Source: Flavobacterium psychrotrophum
Lineage (GTDB): Bacteria; Bacteroidota; Bacteroidia; Flavobacteriales; Flavobacteriaceae
Length of the DNA: 64,000 nucleotides
Assembly: GCF_003403075.1 (NCBI RefSeq)
Contig: NZ_CP031557.1
Coordinates: 4,340,001 to 4,404,000, forward strand
Direction of reading: 5' to 3'
The position numbers and the translations under genes were made by a program. Positions 34,460 to 44,500 of the stretch are shown here, piece by piece. The notes under the pieces are model-generated. The model did no database searches, was not told the origin of the DNA, and saw nothing but the letters and a program-made list of their open reading frames with translations. The stretch's first letter is position 1; each line of letters begins with the position of its first letter.

Positions 34460-35455
34460 ATGGAATGCAGAAAAATAGGAAACAGCGATTTAGAATTATC
34501 CGTAATAACCTTTGGGGCATGGGCAGCCGGAGGATGGATGTGGGGCGGAACCGAGCGCAGCGAGGCCGTAGATGCCATTCGCAAGTCGTATGACGAGGGT
34601 GTGACGAGTATAGATACCGCACCCATTTACGGGCAGGGCGACAGCGAAGATATTGTTGCCGAAGCCATTGCACCGCTGAGCCGCGATAAGGTGCAGCTGG
34701 TAACAAAATTCGGGATGCGTTGGGATCTGGCTAAGGGTGACTTTGCCATGAAGAGCAAAAACAACCAGGGGCAGGATATCGACATCTATAAATATGCGGG
34801 TCGCGAAAGCATTATTAAAGAGTGTGAGGACAGCCTGCGCAGGTTAAAGACCGATTATATTGACCTGTATCAAATTCACTGGCCGGATAGTACAACGCCT
34901 ATTCAGGAGACTTTTGAGACGGTAAATGAACTAATACAGCAGGGCAAAGTGCGCTATGCGGGTGTATGTAATTACAATGCTGCACAGGTAGCCGAAGCCA
35001 GTAAATATGTAAACATAGTAAGCGACCAGGTGCCTTACAGTATGGTAAAGCGCGATATTGAAAAAGAACTGGTACCCTACACCATAGAGAACGTAAAAGG
35101 CATACTGGCTTATAGCCCGCTGGAACGTGGCCTGCTTAGCGGTAAGATGAAGCCGGGACACACTTTTGAACGGGGAGACCATCGTGCTAACATCTACTTC
35201 TATAAAGATGAAAACCTAAAGCTTGTAAATGAGGTTTTAGACAAGCTACGCCCTATGGCTGCTGAAAAGAATGCTACGCTGGCACAACTGGTGCTGAGGT
35301 GGACAATAGAGCAACCGGGCATAACCATAGCGCTTGCCGGTGCCCGCAATGCAGAACAAAGTGTGGCAAATGCAAAAGCCGTGAATGTAAAACTAAACAA
35401 AGAAGAAATTGGCTTTATCAATACCCTGCTTAACGGCCTGGAACTGGTAAAGTAA
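34460..35455 (+). CDS. aldo/keto reductase
   Basis: A 331-aa NADPH-dependent oxidoreductase of the TIM-barrel AKR family. Visible: IDTAPIYGQGDSE with catalytic-type Asp and Tyr, LVTKFG with the Lys, YIDLYQIHWPD with the His, and a C-terminal cofactor motif LAGARNAEQ. It is closest in style to the YgjR/general-stress (AKR11-like) subgroup. The substrate is unknown. Its stop is followed by a strong terminator. Confidence 0.94.
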   Translation: MECRKIGNSDLELSVITFGAWAAGGWMWGGTERSEAVDAIRKSYDEGVTSIDTAPIYGQGDSEDIVAEAIAPLSRDKVQLVTKFGMRWDLAKGDFAMKSKNNQGQDIDIYKYAGRESIIKECEDSLRRLKTDYIDLYQIHWPDSTTPIQETFETVNELIQQGKVRYAGVCNYNAAQVAEASKYVNIVSDQVPYSMVKRDIEKELVPYTIENVKGILAYSPLERGLLSGKMKPGHTFERGDHRANIYFYKDENLKLVNEVLDKLRPMAAEKNATLAQLVLRWTIEQPGITIALAGARNAEQSVANAKAVNVKLNKEEIGFINTLLNGLELVK

Positions 35456-35483
35456 TTTTGTTGATTATTTTAGGTTATATAGT

Positions 35484-35516
35484 AAACCCCTGCGGCAATG
35501 TGCTGTGGGGGTTTTG
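35484..35516 (+). terminator. rho-independent terminator after the aldo/keto reductase gene
   Basis: AAACCCC (35484-35490) pairs with GGGGTTT (35508-35514), with additional inner wobble pairs (TGCGGC/GCTGTG), followed by T-rich sequence. Confidence 0.8.
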
Positions 35517-35539
35517 GTTTTAGTTGAGTATTATTAGGC

Positions 35540-36028
35540 TTAAAGCGACAATGTATCTAAATTATCGGAATGGTTCTCATCAACCTCTCTTATGTTTCTG
35601 TAATAAATCTGTATCCTCTTTATTTGTTTATTGTTACCCTCGGTATATCGTGTAAATAATTGTATTTTATTACAGCCTTTGCTTATCCAGTTAAAAAAGA
35701 ATTTCTTTTCAAAATGCTTAAGATAAAGTATCCGGTCTTCTTTCCAACGCCCTATCTTTCCTGATGTATCATGAATTGAGCCATCATCATGAAATGTTAC
35801 TACACTATCAGATGGGCATTCTTCTGTCCCGTTATTGTTGAATTTGGTAATTTTATAGGTAATACCTATTAGTTGCTTTTTTTGCTCTGTACTGATTTTA
35901 TCCATCCTTGATGGAAAATAATAGTGAATATCATTCTCTTTATGATTTGTACAACTAAACAAAACAAAACCCACGATAATGAGGTTTAGTCGTAAAGCAG
36001 TTGCGCTATTTAAGGGAATAAATTTCAT
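35540..36028 (-). CDS. hypothetical lipoprotein
   Basis: A 162-aa protein. The ATG at 36028 is chosen because it begins a lipoprotein signal (MKFIPLNSATALRLNLIIVG, then VLFSC, Cys26); the longer ORF overlaps another gene and is less likely. The mature part contains VVTFHDDGSIHDTSGKIGRWKED, resembling the short beta-sheet 'lipocalin-like' lipoproteins of Bacteroidota, but I cannot name the family. A TATCTTTA element lies upstream on the minus strand. It is convergent with the aldo/keto reductase gene. Confidence 0.7.
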   Translation of the reverse strand: MKFIPLNSATALRLNLIIVGFVLFSCTNHKENDIHYYFPSRMDKISTEQKKQLIGITYKITKFNNNGTEECPSDSVVTFHDDGSIHDTSGKIGRWKEDRILYLKHFEKKFFFNWISKGCNKIQLFTRYTEGNNKQIKRIQIYYRNIREVDENHSDNLDTLSL

Positions 36029-36084
36029 CAGGTTAGTTTTGGTGCAATAAAGATAAAAAACTTCCCGGTTTCTTTGTACAACAA

Positions 36085-36270
36085 CTACCGCACCAGCGAA
36101 AAGAACAAATACAACAATATTACCGCTATAAACAATACCGCCCTTAAGGTAAACATACGGCTGTTTTGCGAGGTGTCTTTTGCCCACAGGCCTTTACGGC
36201 TGCGCTTTATAGAAATAAGCAGCGTAAGGAAAAAAACAATGATGATGATAAGCCCTATCTTGTTTTGCAT
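36085..36270 (-). CDS. small membrane protein
   Basis: A 61-aa protein with two hydrophobic segments (about 5-20 and 42-58) joined by a basic, Arg/Lys-rich loop. A TACCTTTG promoter element lies within 15 bases upstream on the minus strand (CAAAGGTA at 36279-36286). It is small, but the promoter and the clear hydrophobic pattern support it. No family recognised. Confidence 0.6.
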   Translation of the reverse strand: MQNKIGLIIIIVFFLTLLISIKRSRKGLWAKDTSQNSRMFTLRAVLFIAVILLYLFFSLVR

Positions 36271-36429
36271 AACGCGGCAAAGGTAGTCAGGATTTTAAAT
36301 GGTCTGACTGTAGCTAACACTAAAATGACAAGTACGCACTTTTCCGCAAAACCGTACCCCGCTTCAATCCATAACTACTGCAAATTTGCTAAAAACCTTA
36401 TTTTTATTGAAAAAATCGCAAATTTGGTG

Positions 36430-36461
36430 TTGCATATTTCAGTAATAAAAAACTATCTTTG
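36430..36461 (+). promoter_or_regulatory. atpDC promoter (TTG - 21 bp - TATCTTTG)
   Basis: TTG at 36430-36432 and TATCTTTG at 36454-36461. The start site would be near 36465, giving a leader of about 58 bases that contains the hairpin at 36465-36485. Confidence 0.7.
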
Positions 36462-36464
36462 CAC

Positions 36465-36485
36465 CCGAGAAAAATGAGTTTTCTC
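36465..36485 (+). other. hairpin in the atpD leader
   Basis: CGAGAAAA and TTTTCTCG are perfect 8-base inverted copies around a 5-base loop, at the very 5' end of the predicted leader. It could stabilise the mRNA. No T-run follows that would make it a terminator. Confidence 0.5.
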
Positions 36486-36519
36486 GCAATCTATAAATAG
36501 CTGTTTAATAAATACATAA

Positions 36520-38034
<1,515 letters not shown>

Positions 38035-38119
38035 TAAAAGTTTATGGTTTATGGTTTTAAGTTTGTGGTTACGGCCTGAACGATAAACCCTGAACAACAA
38101 ACTAAAAACAAAAAGAAGC

Positions 38120-38407
38120 ATGTTATCATTAGAAATAGTATCACCGGAAGGACATTTGTTTAAGGGCAGCGTTACATCGGTAACTGTTCCGGGTACAGAT
38201 GGCGAATTCCAGATGCTGGACCACCACGCTAATATCGTTTCGATACTGGCTAAAGGCAGCATCAAAATTGGTGTGGCAGATTATAAAACGAGTACTGCTT
38301 TTTCAGAACGTTTTATAAAAAGCGATAAAGACCAAAAGTTCCTGCTGCCGATAGAAAGCGGCACACTGGAACTTAACGACAACAAAATCATTATTTTGGT
38401 TGATTAA
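38120..38407 (+). CDS. atpC: F1 ATP synthase subunit epsilon (short form)
   Basis: A 95-aa protein matching the N-terminal beta-sandwich of epsilon (LEIVSPEGHLFKG, VPGTDGEFQMLDHHANIVSIL). The C-terminal two-helix domain that inhibits ATP hydrolysis in many bacteria is absent (E. coli epsilon is about 139 aa). The last strands end IIILVD. It is co-transcribed with atpD across an 85-base gap and ends just before a strong terminator. Confidence 0.95.
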   Translation: MLSLEIVSPEGHLFKGSVTSVTVPGTDGEFQMLDHHANIVSILAKGSIKIGVADYKTSTAFSERFIKSDKDQKFLLPIESGTLELNDNKIIILVD

Positions 38408-38424
38408 ATTCATCTATACTTACT

Positions 38425-38460
38425 AAAAAGCCCTTCTTAGCAATAAGAGGGGCTTTTTGT
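38425..38460 (+). terminator. rho-independent terminator after atpC
   Basis: AAAAAGCCCTTCTT (38425-38438) and AAGAGGGGCTTTTT (38445-38458) pair over 14 bases with a 6-base loop, ending in a T-run. Confidence 0.88.
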
Positions 38461-38685
38461 TTTACAAGCGTTGCAAACCATTATGTGGAATATTTCGTAT
38501 AATAGAGATAGGATAAATAATTTTAAGAAAACCTTATAGTAGTATCAATTCTAAGATGTTTAAAAACTATTTTAAATATAATTGTCTTAAACACAGTGAA
38601 ATAAAGTATTTCATGAATTTTCATAACCGTTGTTCGATTAAATAGTTAAAAAACGACTATTTTTGCGAAATACGCTCCACTTTTT

Positions 38686-39120
38686 ATGGCCTACAAGAAC
38701 ATCATTTTTATTGACAATGACGAAGAAGACAGGATGATCTTTAAAGACACGCTGTTTCATTTATACCCCCGTATTATTTATAATGACTTTTCCGGTGCAG
38801 ATGAGGCGCTTGATTACCTAAGCCACGACTTTATCATACTGCCCGATCTTGTTTTCCTGGACATTAATATGCCCGGAAAAGATGGCTTTCATGTACTTAA
38901 GGCCATCAAAAAGAACGAACGCTTAAAGGAAATTCCGGTTATTATGTTTTCTACAAGTTCAGAAAAAAATGATATGCAAAAAGCCAGTAAGCTTGGCGCT
39001 TTGGGCTATGCTGTAAAACCATCACAATTGTCTGATCTGGAAAAGATAATGGATGTAGCTATAAATAAGCTCGTTTACTCATCAGAGCCATCACAATACA
39101 TCATCAGGCTTCACGATTAA
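38686..39120 (+). CDS. stand-alone response regulator (receiver domain)
   Basis: A 144-aa receiver domain without output domain. Acidic pocket Asp10/Asp12, phosphoacceptor Asp59 in FLDINMPGKDG, a Ser/Thr in MFSTSS and the conserved Lys in AVKPS are all present. It would pass phosphate within a multistep relay or act by protein-protein contact. No kinase gene is nearby. TATTTTTG at 38658-38665 is a likely -7 box. The preceding 230 bases (38460-38657) are AT-rich and show no gene. Confidence 0.93.
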   Translation: MAYKNIIFIDNDEEDRMIFKDTLFHLYPRIIYNDFSGADEALDYLSHDFIILPDLVFLDINMPGKDGFHVLKAIKKNERLKEIPVIMFSTSSEKNDMQKASKLGALGYAVKPSQLSDLEKIMDVAINKLVYSSEPSQYIIRLHD

Positions 39121-39177
39121 CCTGCCGGTCTTTACATTACAATAATTATTATCTTGCAGATACTAATCAAACCTGTA

Positions 39178-39621
39178 ATGCAAAAACACACCTACCTTAA
39201 TTTTTGGGCAACAGCCCTTATCCTGCTCATAATTGGGTTTGCTTTTTACGGTCCTGAAGCTATGCTGGATTTTAATATTCACGACACTTATATTGTAATA
39301 GCTATAAGGGATATTGTTACTATGAGCGCGTTGTGCTACTTTTTGTCCGGGCTGCCTTATCTCTTATTTCAATGGTTAAAACGCCGACCTTCAGTAAGGC
39401 TAACGCGTATACATACCTCTATAATGGTTGGTGGTTGCTTTTTATACCTGATATTAAACGCCCTGATAAAAGCTTCGGCTACAAAAAGCACATTCCCGGG
39501 TTATGACGATACCACCGATAGACTTGCTATGCTGACGCTATCATTTGGTTTTGTCTTTGTGCTGATACAGGTGGTGTTCTTAATAAATGTTGCATTAGGA
39601 ATTTTTAGGAAACGGGAATGA
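39178..39621 (+). CDS. small membrane protein with a cytochrome-oxidase-I-like motif
   Basis: A 147-aa protein with four hydrophobic segments. I took the ATG at 39178, not the TTG 24 bases upstream. The stretch FNIHDTYIVIA after the first helix resembles the IQLHDTYFVVGHFHY motif of heme-copper oxidase subunit I, but the second His pair is missing and the protein has only a quarter of the normal length. It is probably one of the small Bacteroidota membrane proteins that keep this motif; function unknown. Convergent with the HD gene. Confidence 0.65.
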   Translation: MQKHTYLNFWATALILLIIGFAFYGPEAMLDFNIHDTYIVIAIRDIVTMSALCYFLSGLPYLLFQWLKRRPSVRLTRIHTSIMVGGCFLYLILNALIKASATKSTFPGYDDTTDRLAMLTLSFGFVFVLIQVVFLINVALGIFRKRE

Positions 39622-39635
39622 TTTTATTAAATCAA

Positions 39636-40289
39636 CTACAGCTCCCCTTCCCATTCAGCATAGAACTGTGCAAGAAAGGCCTCCATATACTTATGGCGCC
39701 CTTCGGCAATAGTGCGTCCCGTTTCGGTATTCATGCGGTCTTTAAGCAGTAACAGCTTTTCGTAGAAATGGTTTATCGTGGGCGATACGCTGGCTTTGTA
39801 CTGCTCCTTATCCATGCCTAAAGCAGGCGGAATAGCAGGGTCGTATAACGGCCTGTTTTTAAACCCGCCATAGTTAAAGGTGCGTGCGAGGCCTATTGCG
39901 CCAAGTGCATCTAAACGGTCGGCATCCTGAACAATATCCAGTTCAATACTGCTGAATTTCTTTTCGAAATTTCCTCCTTTAAACGATATGTTCTCTATTA
40001 TAGCCACCACATGGGCTATGGTTTCGGTATCCACATCATGGCTTTGCAAAAACTGGGTAGCCACACGCGGCCCTACGGTTTCATCGCCATTATGAAATTT
40101 GCTATCGGCCACATCGTGCAATAAAGCGCCCAGCTGTACTACAAGCAGGTTGCAGTTCTCGCCTTTAGCAATGTTTAGCGCATTGTTATACACCCGTTGT
40201 ATATGAAACCAGTCGTGACCACCCTCGGCGCCCTCAAGCTGTTGTTTTACAAAGTTTATGGTATGGTGTATTAGGACAGCGTGGCTCAT
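39636..40289 (-). CDS. HD-domain phosphohydrolase (YedJ-like)
   Basis: A 217-aa metal-dependent phosphohydrolase. The HD pattern is complete: His29 in HDWFHIQRV, His58-Asp59 in LLHDVADSKF and a later Asp in VQDADRLDALGAIG. The family acts on nucleotides or other phosphates; the substrate is unknown. A TACCTTTG element lies about 20 bases upstream on the minus strand, so it has its own promoter. Confidence 0.92.
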   Translation of the reverse strand: MSHAVLIHHTINFVKQQLEGAEGGHDWFHIQRVYNNALNIAKGENCNLLVVQLGALLHDVADSKFHNGDETVGPRVATQFLQSHDVDTETIAHVVAIIENISFKGGNFEKKFSSIELDIVQDADRLDALGAIGLARTFNYGGFKNRPLYDPAIPPALGMDKEQYKASVSPTINHFYEKLLLLKDRMNTETGRTIAEGRHKYMEAFLAQFYAEWEGEL

Positions 40290-40404
40290 AGTGTAGTTTT
40301 ATTGAGGTGGCAAAGGTAATGTAAAGTCTCAAAGTTTGAAAGGTACAGGATTAAATGTGGAGTTACCCCCGCTTCTTTTATTATCGTGTAAATGCATGTT
40401 TTTC

Positions 40405-40566
40405 TGTATTTTATAACCACATAGATTTCATAGCCGTTAGTTCCTCAAAACCTCCCAAAGTTTGCATAGTAAAAGCTATGCTTTACATAGCGCTATGTGT
40501 AAAATTTAATTTCTATATCCCCTCTTGCGGGTAAAAAACTATGTTCCTATGTGGTTATAAAATATA
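40405..40566. repeat. family D element with TATAACCACATAG terminal inverted repeats, copy 1
   Basis: The terminal arms (40405-40424 and 40547-40566) match over about 20 bases with one difference (TTTTATAACCACATAG / CTATGTGGTTATAAAA). The inner part shares AAGCTATGCT...CTATGTG...AAATTTA...TTTCTAT with the copy at 53 kb. About 160 bp, no ORF. It occupies the middle of the 314-bp gap between two minus-strand genes. Confidence 0.75.
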
Positions 40567-40603
40567 GAAATAACATAGCCTTTAGATAGGGAGATTTAAG
40601 CCT

Positions 40604-41260
40604 TTATGCTCCTAATTGAACGATTTTATCAGATGTAATAATCTGCTTGTCATAGCTATTGTTATCCAGCCAAACCATAGCTTTAGCAATAGTACTCGCT
40701 TTAATGCTACGGTACTTAGCCAGGTTGCCCCACAGTAACGGATTAAGCAATGTCATTACAGCAGCGCCTATTTTTTCGCCCAGCCGATTATCAGCACGCG
40801 ATGCAAGTATCAGCGAAGGCTGCAGTATGTAGGTGTTATCAATATGTTGCGCAAGCACCGCCTCCTGCATTTCGGCTTTGGTACGGTTATAAAAAAAGCG
40901 ACTGTCTTTACTTACCCCAACGGCTGATATCACAATAAATGACGGTATGTTATTTACCATTGCAAGCCGAGCCGCAGCAACAGGTATGCCGTAGTCTATC
41001 TTGTGGTAGGTATTTTCATCGGGAGTTTTGGCTTTGGTCGTACCAATGCAGCAAAAAACTACATCAGCAGTAAAATCCGCGGCATAATCTTCCAGTTTAA
41101 AAAGGTCTATAAGATACTCTTTAACTTTAGGATGACTAACATTGACACTGTTACGAGAAAACAGCTTTACTTTTTCGTAACGGTCATCAGCCAGCAGCAA
41201 TTTTAATAGCTCGGTTCCGGTACTGCCCGTAGCTCCCAGAATAATAGCAGTTTTTGACAT
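40604..41260 (-). CDS. NAD(P)H-binding Rossmann oxidoreductase (HTATIP2-like)
   Basis: A 218-aa short-chain-dehydrogenase-like protein. The ATG at 41260 (MSKTAIILGATGSTGTELLK) places the nucleotide loop at the N-terminus as expected; the longer ORF is unlikely. DVVFCCIGTTKAKTP and FIVISAVGVSKDSRFFYNRTKAEME match the NAD(P)-binding / HTATIP2-type family. Enzyme activity unknown. Its upstream region shows no strong promoter. Confidence 0.88.
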   Translation of the reverse strand: MSKTAIILGATGSTGTELLKLLLADDRYEKVKLFSRNSVNVSHPKVKEYLIDLFKLEDYAADFTADVVFCCIGTTKAKTPDENTYHKIDYGIPVAAARLAMVNNIPSFIVISAVGVSKDSRFFYNRTKAEMQEAVLAQHIDNTYILQPSLILASRADNRLGEKIGAAVMTLLNPLLWGNLAKYRSIKASTIAKAMVWLDNNSYDKQIITSDKIVQLGA

Positions 41261-41341
41261 GGCATAAATTTTAAAGAAAGTTACGCACAATACTGTAAAA
41301 GGCAATGGTATTTATCCTGCTTTTAAGAAAGCCCTGCGGTA

Positions 41342-41376
41342 AAAAAGCCCGCAGGTAGTTAAACTGCGGGCTTTTT
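41342..41376. terminator. rho-independent terminator (bidirectional)
   Basis: AAAAAGCCCGCAG (41342-41354) and CTGCGGGCTTTTT (41364-41376) pair perfectly. It lies 30 bases after the stop of the minus-strand dehydrogenase gene. Confidence 0.85.
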
Positions 41377-41406
41377 AGAGTTGTGTGTTGTTTATATAAA
41401 GCTTAG

Positions 41407-42351
41407 TTACGCTTTCTTAGAGAGGTGTGCCAGCATATCTTTAGTCATGCTTTGCAGGTCAAAATCGTGTTTCCAGCCCCAGTCGGTACGGGCACTGCTA
41501 TCATCAATGCTTTGCGGCCAGCTGTCGGCTATCTTCTGTCGGAAATCTGGCTCGTAGCCTATGGTAAATTCCGGCAACTCTGCTTTAATGGCATTAGCTA
41601 TCTCGGCAGGAGTAAAGTCCATAGCGCTAAGGTTATAGCTCGAACGTATTTTTATGTTTTCGGTCGGAGCCTTCATTATGTCTACCGTTGCACGAATGGC
41701 ATCGTCCATATACATCATGGGCAGGCGTGTTTCTTCGCTCAAAAAGCAGGTATATTCGCCGTTTTCTAATGCTTTGTGGTAAATATCTACAGCATAATCT
41801 GTAGTACCGCCACCGGGAGGCGTGCTCCAGCTTATAAGGCCGGGATAGCGAATGCTGCGCACATCTACACCATAAATGTTATGGTAGTATTCGCACCAGC
41901 GCTCTCCGCTTTGCTTGCTTATACCATAAACGGTGCTTGGCTCCATTACAGTATATTGCGGTGTGTTTTTTTTAGGTGTAGTAGGTCCAAAAACGGCAAT
42001 GCTGCTGGGCCAGAATATCTTTTTGATCTTGCCGGCCTTGGCAATATTAAGTACATGGAAAAGAGAATTCATGTTAAGGTCCCATGCAAAGGCAGGGTTT
42101 TTCTCGGCAGTAGCGCTAAGCAGGGCAGCCATAAGGTAAACATCGGTAACACCGTGTTTTTCAATAATCTGTTCTACCTGGTTATAATCAAGCGCGTTTA
42201 CTACTTCAAAAGGCCCCGATGCCACAAAAGCAGGATCTCCTTTACGAACGTCTGATGCTATAACTTCATCCGTGCCAAACTCGGCACGCAGCTTTTTAGT
42301 TAGCTCAGTACCTATTTGCCCGCAGGCGCCAATTATTAAAATTTTGGCCAT
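41407..42351 (-). CDS. SDR-type L-threonine 3-dehydrogenase
   Basis: A 314-aa extended short-chain dehydrogenase. GACGQIG (8-14) binds NAD, PSSIAVFG and the YGISK (Tyr-x3-Lys) motif form the catalytic site, and SIRYPGLISWSTPPGGGTTDYA is characteristic of the GalE-like threonine dehydrogenases known from Flavobacterium and other bacteria. It oxidises L-threonine to 2-amino-3-oxobutyrate for conversion to glycine. Normal length. TATCTTTG lies upstream on the minus strand about 20 bases from the start. Confidence 0.9.
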   Translation of the reverse strand: MAKILIIGACGQIGTELTKKLRAEFGTDEVIASDVRKGDPAFVASGPFEVVNALDYNQVEQIIEKHGVTDVYLMAALLSATAEKNPAFAWDLNMNSLFHVLNIAKAGKIKKIFWPSSIAVFGPTTPKKNTPQYTVMEPSTVYGISKQSGERWCEYYHNIYGVDVRSIRYPGLISWSTPPGGGTTDYAVDIYHKALENGEYTCFLSEETRLPMMYMDDAIRATVDIMKAPTENIKIRSSYNLSAMDFTPAEIANAIKAELPEFTIGYEPDFRQKIADSWPQSIDDSSARTDWGWKHDFDLQSMTKDMLAHLSKKA

Positions 42352-42488
42352 GTAGCTTAGTCGTGTTTAGTTGTGCAAAGATAATGTAATAAAATTACGA
42401 ATTTTATTTTTTACTCACACTATTATAACATTTTTTTGCAAGATTGTGATTGAATTTCGAGATATAGAGAGGATAGTGGCAAAGTCTC

Positions 42489-42598
42489 AGAGTTTCAAAG
42501 TAGCAAAGTGACAAAGTTTCAGAATCAATTCAGCATAAAGAGTTAAAGGTTGGAGTAAACAACTTTGTTACTTTAAGACTTTGCTACTTTGAAACTCT
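42489..42598. repeat. family E inverted repeat (AGAGTTTCAAAGTAGCAAAG type)
   Basis: The left arm (42489-42519) and the right arm (42561-42598) are imperfect inverted copies that share AGAGTTTCAAAGTAGCAAAG exactly. It ends 30 bases before the ABC transporter gene and covers the middle of the gap 42352-42627. Confidence 0.75.
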
Positions 42599-42627
42599 AA
42601 ATAAAACTTTTCCTTAACTTTACCGCT

Positions 42628-44310
42628 ATGAACACGCCATTACTGCACATAAAAGACCTTACCATATCGGCACGAAAAGACGGCCAGTGGCTGCCTATTG
42701 TAAAAAACAGTTCGTTTACGCTTAACCGTAATGAGGTGCTGGGCATAGTAGGCGAATCGGGCTCGGGTAAGTCGGTAACATCGTTAGCGGTAATGGGATT
42801 GTTGCCAAAAGGTATACTGCAGATTACCAATGGCAGTATAGTATTTGATGGTAGAGATGTTTCTGCGCTAACCCAAAAAGAATTGCGCAAGCTTAGGGGC
42901 GGAGAAATCAGTATGATTTTTCAGGAACCTATGAGCTCGCTTAACCCATCGCTTAAGTGCGGCTACCAGGTGGCTGAGATTTTAAAAGAACATACAAAGC
43001 TTACCGATAAAGAAATAAAAAGCAAGGTGCTGGAGTTGTTTGAAAAAGTAAAACTGCCTAACCCTGATGCTATTTACAACCGTTACCCACATGAGATTTC
43101 GGGTGGGCAAAAGCAGCGCGTAATGATAGCCATGGCTATTGCCTGCAAGCCAAAAATACTTATTGCAGATGAGCCTACCACAGCGCTTGATGTTACCGTG
43201 CAAAAAGAAATTGTACTGCTCCTAAAAGACCTGCAACAGGAAACGGGCATGAGCATCATTTTTATTTCGCACGACCTTTCGCTGGTATCTGAAATTGCCA
43301 ACCGTGTAATTGTTATGTACCGTGGCGACATTGTAGAGCAGGGCTATGTGCAGGATATTTTTGCCAACCCGCAGGATACGTACACCAAGGCGCTTATTAG
43401 TTCGCGACCGTCATTAGATGTGCGCCTGCGCCGCTTGCCCACCATTCAGGATTATCTTAATAACACTGTAAATACTACCGAGATTACCCCGCAGCAGCGT
43501 GCTACAGAACAGGCTATACTCTATAGCCAGCCGCCATTGCTTGAGGTTATAAACGTAGAAAAAGAGTATGTTTCTAACGCCGGATTGTTTGGTAAGCCTG
43601 CGGTTTTTAAGGCGGTGAATGATGTTAGTTTTAAGATATACGAAGGCGAAACCCTGGGCCTTGTAGGTGAATCGGGGTGTGGCAAGAGTACGCTGGGTAA
43701 TGCAATTTTACAGCTGGATAAAGCCACAGCAGGCAAGATACTGTACAGAGGCAAAGACCTTACAAAGCTTTCTGATAAAGACATTCGCGCCCTGCGCAAA
43801 GAGATACAAATTATCTTTCAGGATCCGTATTCGTCGCTTAACCCACGTTTAACGGTGGGGCAATCTATAATCGAACCCATGAAGGTGCACAAGCTGTATG
43901 GCAGTGATGCAGAACGCCGCGAAAAGGTGGTAGAAATACTACACCGTGTAGGGCTGGGCGAAGAGCATTACAACCGCTACCCACATGAGTTTAGCGGAGG
44001 CCAGCGCCAGCGTATTGGCATAGCGCGTACCATAGCATTACAACCCAAGCTTATAGTGTGTGATGAGAGTGTTTCGGCACTCGATATATCGGTACAGGCA
44101 CAGGTGCTGAATTTACTTAACGAGCTTAAAGAGAACTTTGGGTTTACTTACATTTTTATTTCGCACGACCTTGCTGTAGTAAAGTACATGAGCGACCAGG
44201 TACTGGTTATGAACAAAGGCCGTATTGAAGAAATGAACGAAGCCGATGCCCTTTATGCCCACCCGCAACAGGAATATACTAAAAAGCTTATTGCCGCAAT
44301 TCCATCTTAA
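42628..44310 (+). CDS. fused peptide-type ABC transporter ATPase (two nucleotide-binding domains)
   Basis: A 560-aa protein with two ABC ATPase halves, like YejF or fused DppD-DppF/OppD-OppF. First half: GESGSGKS, ISGGQKQR signature, LIADEPTTALD. Second half: GESGCGKST, FSGGQRQR, IVCDESVSALD. Each half ends in the C-terminal extension typical of the oligopeptide group. It would drive import of di- or oligopeptides, but permease and binding-protein genes are not next to it. A TAACTTTA element just before the start may be its -7 box. Confidence 0.92.
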   Translation: MNTPLLHIKDLTISARKDGQWLPIVKNSSFTLNRNEVLGIVGESGSGKSVTSLAVMGLLPKGILQITNGSIVFDGRDVSALTQKELRKLRGGEISMIFQEPMSSLNPSLKCGYQVAEILKEHTKLTDKEIKSKVLELFEKVKLPNPDAIYNRYPHEISGGQKQRVMIAMAIACKPKILIADEPTTALDVTVQKEIVLLLKDLQQETGMSIIFISHDLSLVSEIANRVIVMYRGDIVEQGYVQDIFANPQDTYTKALISSRPSLDVRLRRLPTIQDYLNNTVNTTEITPQQRATEQAILYSQPPLLEVINVEKEYVSNAGLFGKPAVFKAVNDVSFKIYEGETLGLVGESGCGKSTLGNAILQLDKATAGKILYRGKDLTKLSDKDIRALRKEIQIIFQDPYSSLNPRLTVGQSIIEPMKVHKLYGSDAERREKVVEILHRVGLGEEHYNRYPHEFSGGQRQRIGIARTIALQPKLIVCDESVSALDISVQAQVLNLLNELKENFGFTYIFISHDLAVVKYMSDQVLVMNKGRIEEMNEADALYAHPQQEYTKKLIAAIPS

Positions 44311-44351
44311 AGGGTGTTGCGGTTATGTCTTCCTAATCTTTTATGGGGGAG

Positions 44352-44404
44352 TTTGTCATGCTGACCTGCCTCTGCCGGCAGGCAGGCGATAGGAAGCATC
44401 TCGC
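44352..44404. repeat. family A repeat, copy 5 (half element, inverted orientation)
   Basis: TTTGTCATGCTGA, then a 22-base palindrome identical to the nested insert of copy 1, then GCGATAGGAAGCATCTCGC. The other arm has decayed (GCTGCGCTGCTTTCAA is the only recognisable trace). It lies between the convergent ABC and methyltransferase genes. Confidence 0.75.
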
Positions 44405-44500
44405 ATATTGATTTTGTTAATTCCGCTGCGCTGCTTTCAACCCGAGGGCTTACCCGGACAGGCAAAGCAAATGGAAGAACGTACTGAAACTATCCTTAGT

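Noticed and set aside
40405..40566. Family D element as an insertion sequence
   Set aside because: Too short for a transposase and no ORF inside; at most a non-autonomous element.
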